Source: SCN-69-37 sp044507065 (GTDB lineage Bacteria > Acidobacteriota > Vicinamibacteria > Vicinamibacterales > SCN-69-37). Taken from it: a stretch of DNA of 50,014 bases. Location: assembly GCA_044507065.1 (NCBI GenBank), contig JBIQJY010000024.1:1-50014 (forward strand), in the 5' to 3' direction. Of this stretch, positions 49,230-50,014 are shown in pieces. The notes beneath the pieces are model-generated. The model saw only the letters and a program-made list of their open reading frames with translations, ran no database searches and was not told the DNA's origin. Made by a program: the position numbers and the translations under genes. Each line of letters begins with the position of its first letter. Within the stretch, counting starts at the first letter, position 1.

Positions 49230-50014
49230 ATGCGCATCCCATCCATCGCCCGTGCACCGGTTGTCGCCGCCATCGTCGCGGTGATCGTCTGGGGCGCGTC
49301 CACCCCGATCCACGCCGATTCGCGGCTCAAGGACATCGTGACGCTGCAGGGCGTCAGCCCGGCGCCACTGGTCGGGTACGGCCTGGTCGTCGGACTGAAC
49401 AAGACGGGCGACAAGCGGCAGACGCTGTTCTCGACCCAGTCGCTCACCAACATGCTGGCGCGGTTCGGGCTGATCGTGCCGGCCGATCAGGTGAAGGTGG
49501 AGAACGTCGCGGCTGTCGTCGTGACCGCCGAGATGTCGCCCTATCAGCGCACCGGGGCGCGTCTCGACGTGACCGCCTCGTCGATTGGTGATGCCCGCAG
49601 CCTACAGGGCGGCACGCTGCTGCCGACACCGATGCGCGGCCCCGACGGGGAAGTGGCCGCGCTCGCCCAGGGCCCGCTGTCGATTGGCGGGTTTGGCGGC
49701 GGCGGCAGCGGGTCGAGCGTGCAGGTCAACCACCTGACCGTCGGCCGCGTGCCGGGAGGGGCCATCGTGCAGAGCGCGCCGGCCGCGACGGCGGTGACCG
49801 TCGACCGGCTCGTCTTCGCGCTGCGCGAACCGGACTTCGTCACCGCGGCCCGCGTGGCGCAGGTCATCAACATGTTCCTCGGGACGCAGGCCGCGCAGGC
49901 CCTCGATCCGGGCAGCGTCGGGCTCGACGTGCCCGAGCAGTTCCGGTCGGCCGTCCCGGCGCTCATGGCGCAGCTCGAAACGCTGCCCATCACGACCGAC
50001 GTGGCCGCGCGCGT
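49230..50014 (+). CDS. flgI: Flagellar P-ring protein FlgI, cut by the window edge
   Basis: The first 261 residues of a protein that normally has about 370. A signal peptide (residues 1-30, ending PIHAD) is followed by SRLKDIVTLQGVSPAPLVGYGLVVGLNKTGDKR, the diagnostic FlgI start. SPYQRTGARLDVTASSIGDARSLQGGTLLPTPMRGPDGEVAALAQGPLSIGGF and GRVPGGAIVQ are also typical. It forms the periplasmic P ring around the distal rod. The ATG at 49230 lies 20 bp after flgH. The frame is open to the end of the window. Confidence 0.95.
   Translation, partial: MRIPSIARAPVVAAIVAVIVWGASTPIHADSRLKDIVTLQGVSPAPLVGYGLVVGLNKTGDKRQTLFSTQSLTNMLARFGLIVPADQVKVENVAAVVVTAEMSPYQRTGARLDVTASSIGDARSLQGGTLLPTPMRGPDGEVAALAQGPLSIGGFGGGGSGSSVQVNHLTVGRVPGGAIVQSAPAATAVTVDRLVFALREPDFVTAARVAQVINMFLGTQAAQALDPGSVGLDVPEQFRSAVPALMAQLETLPITTDVAAR

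Overview
The window is GC-rich bacterial chromosome from a Gram-negative (diderm), flagellated organism. The best guess is Acidobacteriota, probably class Vicinamibacteria. This rests on an Oar-type TonB-dependent receptor of about 1,200 residues with an N-terminal carboxypeptidase-regulatory domain, P-ring and L-ring flagellar genes, BNR-repeat and DUF2911 proteins, and strong G/C bias at third codon positions. The assignment is inference; no rRNA gene lies in the window. No tRNA, rRNA, CRISPR array, transposase or phage gene was recognised.

Left half (1-25,500): mostly single genes of housekeeping or accessory type on both strands. In order: a membrane-anchored BNR-repeat protein, a beta-hydroxyacid dehydrogenase, a 1.3-kb gene-free block packed with palindromic repeats, a BaiN-type flavoprotein, an SGNH hydrolase, an MFS transporter, the TonB receptor with a readable promoter/operator and a strong terminator, a TauE/SafE permease, a degenerate histidine-kinase-like protein, citramalate synthase (isoleucine pathway), a Tat-exported carboxylesterase, a Cu-type P1B ATPase, an APC permease, an orphan efflux adaptor lipoprotein, an ACT-DUF5612 protein and a DUF2911 protein.

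Right half (23,875-50,014): a flagellar gene block. A leftward sigma-54 activator whose receiver domain lacks the phospho-acceptor Asp is separated by a ~600-bp regulatory region from a rightward run of about 30 genes with mostly overlapping or near-touching ends: flgB flgC fliE fliF fliG fliH fliI fliJ flgD flgE fliK, an EF-hand orf, fliL fliN fliO fliP fliQ fliR flhB flhA flhF flhG fliA fliM fliY(fliN2), a membrane/coiled-coil orf, flgF flgG flgA flgH flgI. Together they encode the proximal and distal rod, MS ring, C-ring switch, export apparatus with its ATPase complex, hook, hook-length ruler, P and L rings, the polar-placement GTPase/ATPase pair and the flagellar sigma factor. Sigma-54-like promoters face both ways from the intergenic region, with a palindrome between them placed like an enhancer site.

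Three 100-N runs are assembly gaps of different kinds. The one in the activator gene is spurious, because its flanks are the same 55 bases. The one in fliF hides about 80 codons. The one between fliR and flhB hides most of fliR and the start of flhB. The most unusual non-coding signals are the palindromic repeat family at 2.5-3.8 kb, whose hairpin stems vary in a compensating way between copies, a perfect 105-bp duplication inside it, and an 8-bp tandem repeat family found both as an inverted pair (23.8 kb) and directly between flgF and flgG (47.0 kb).
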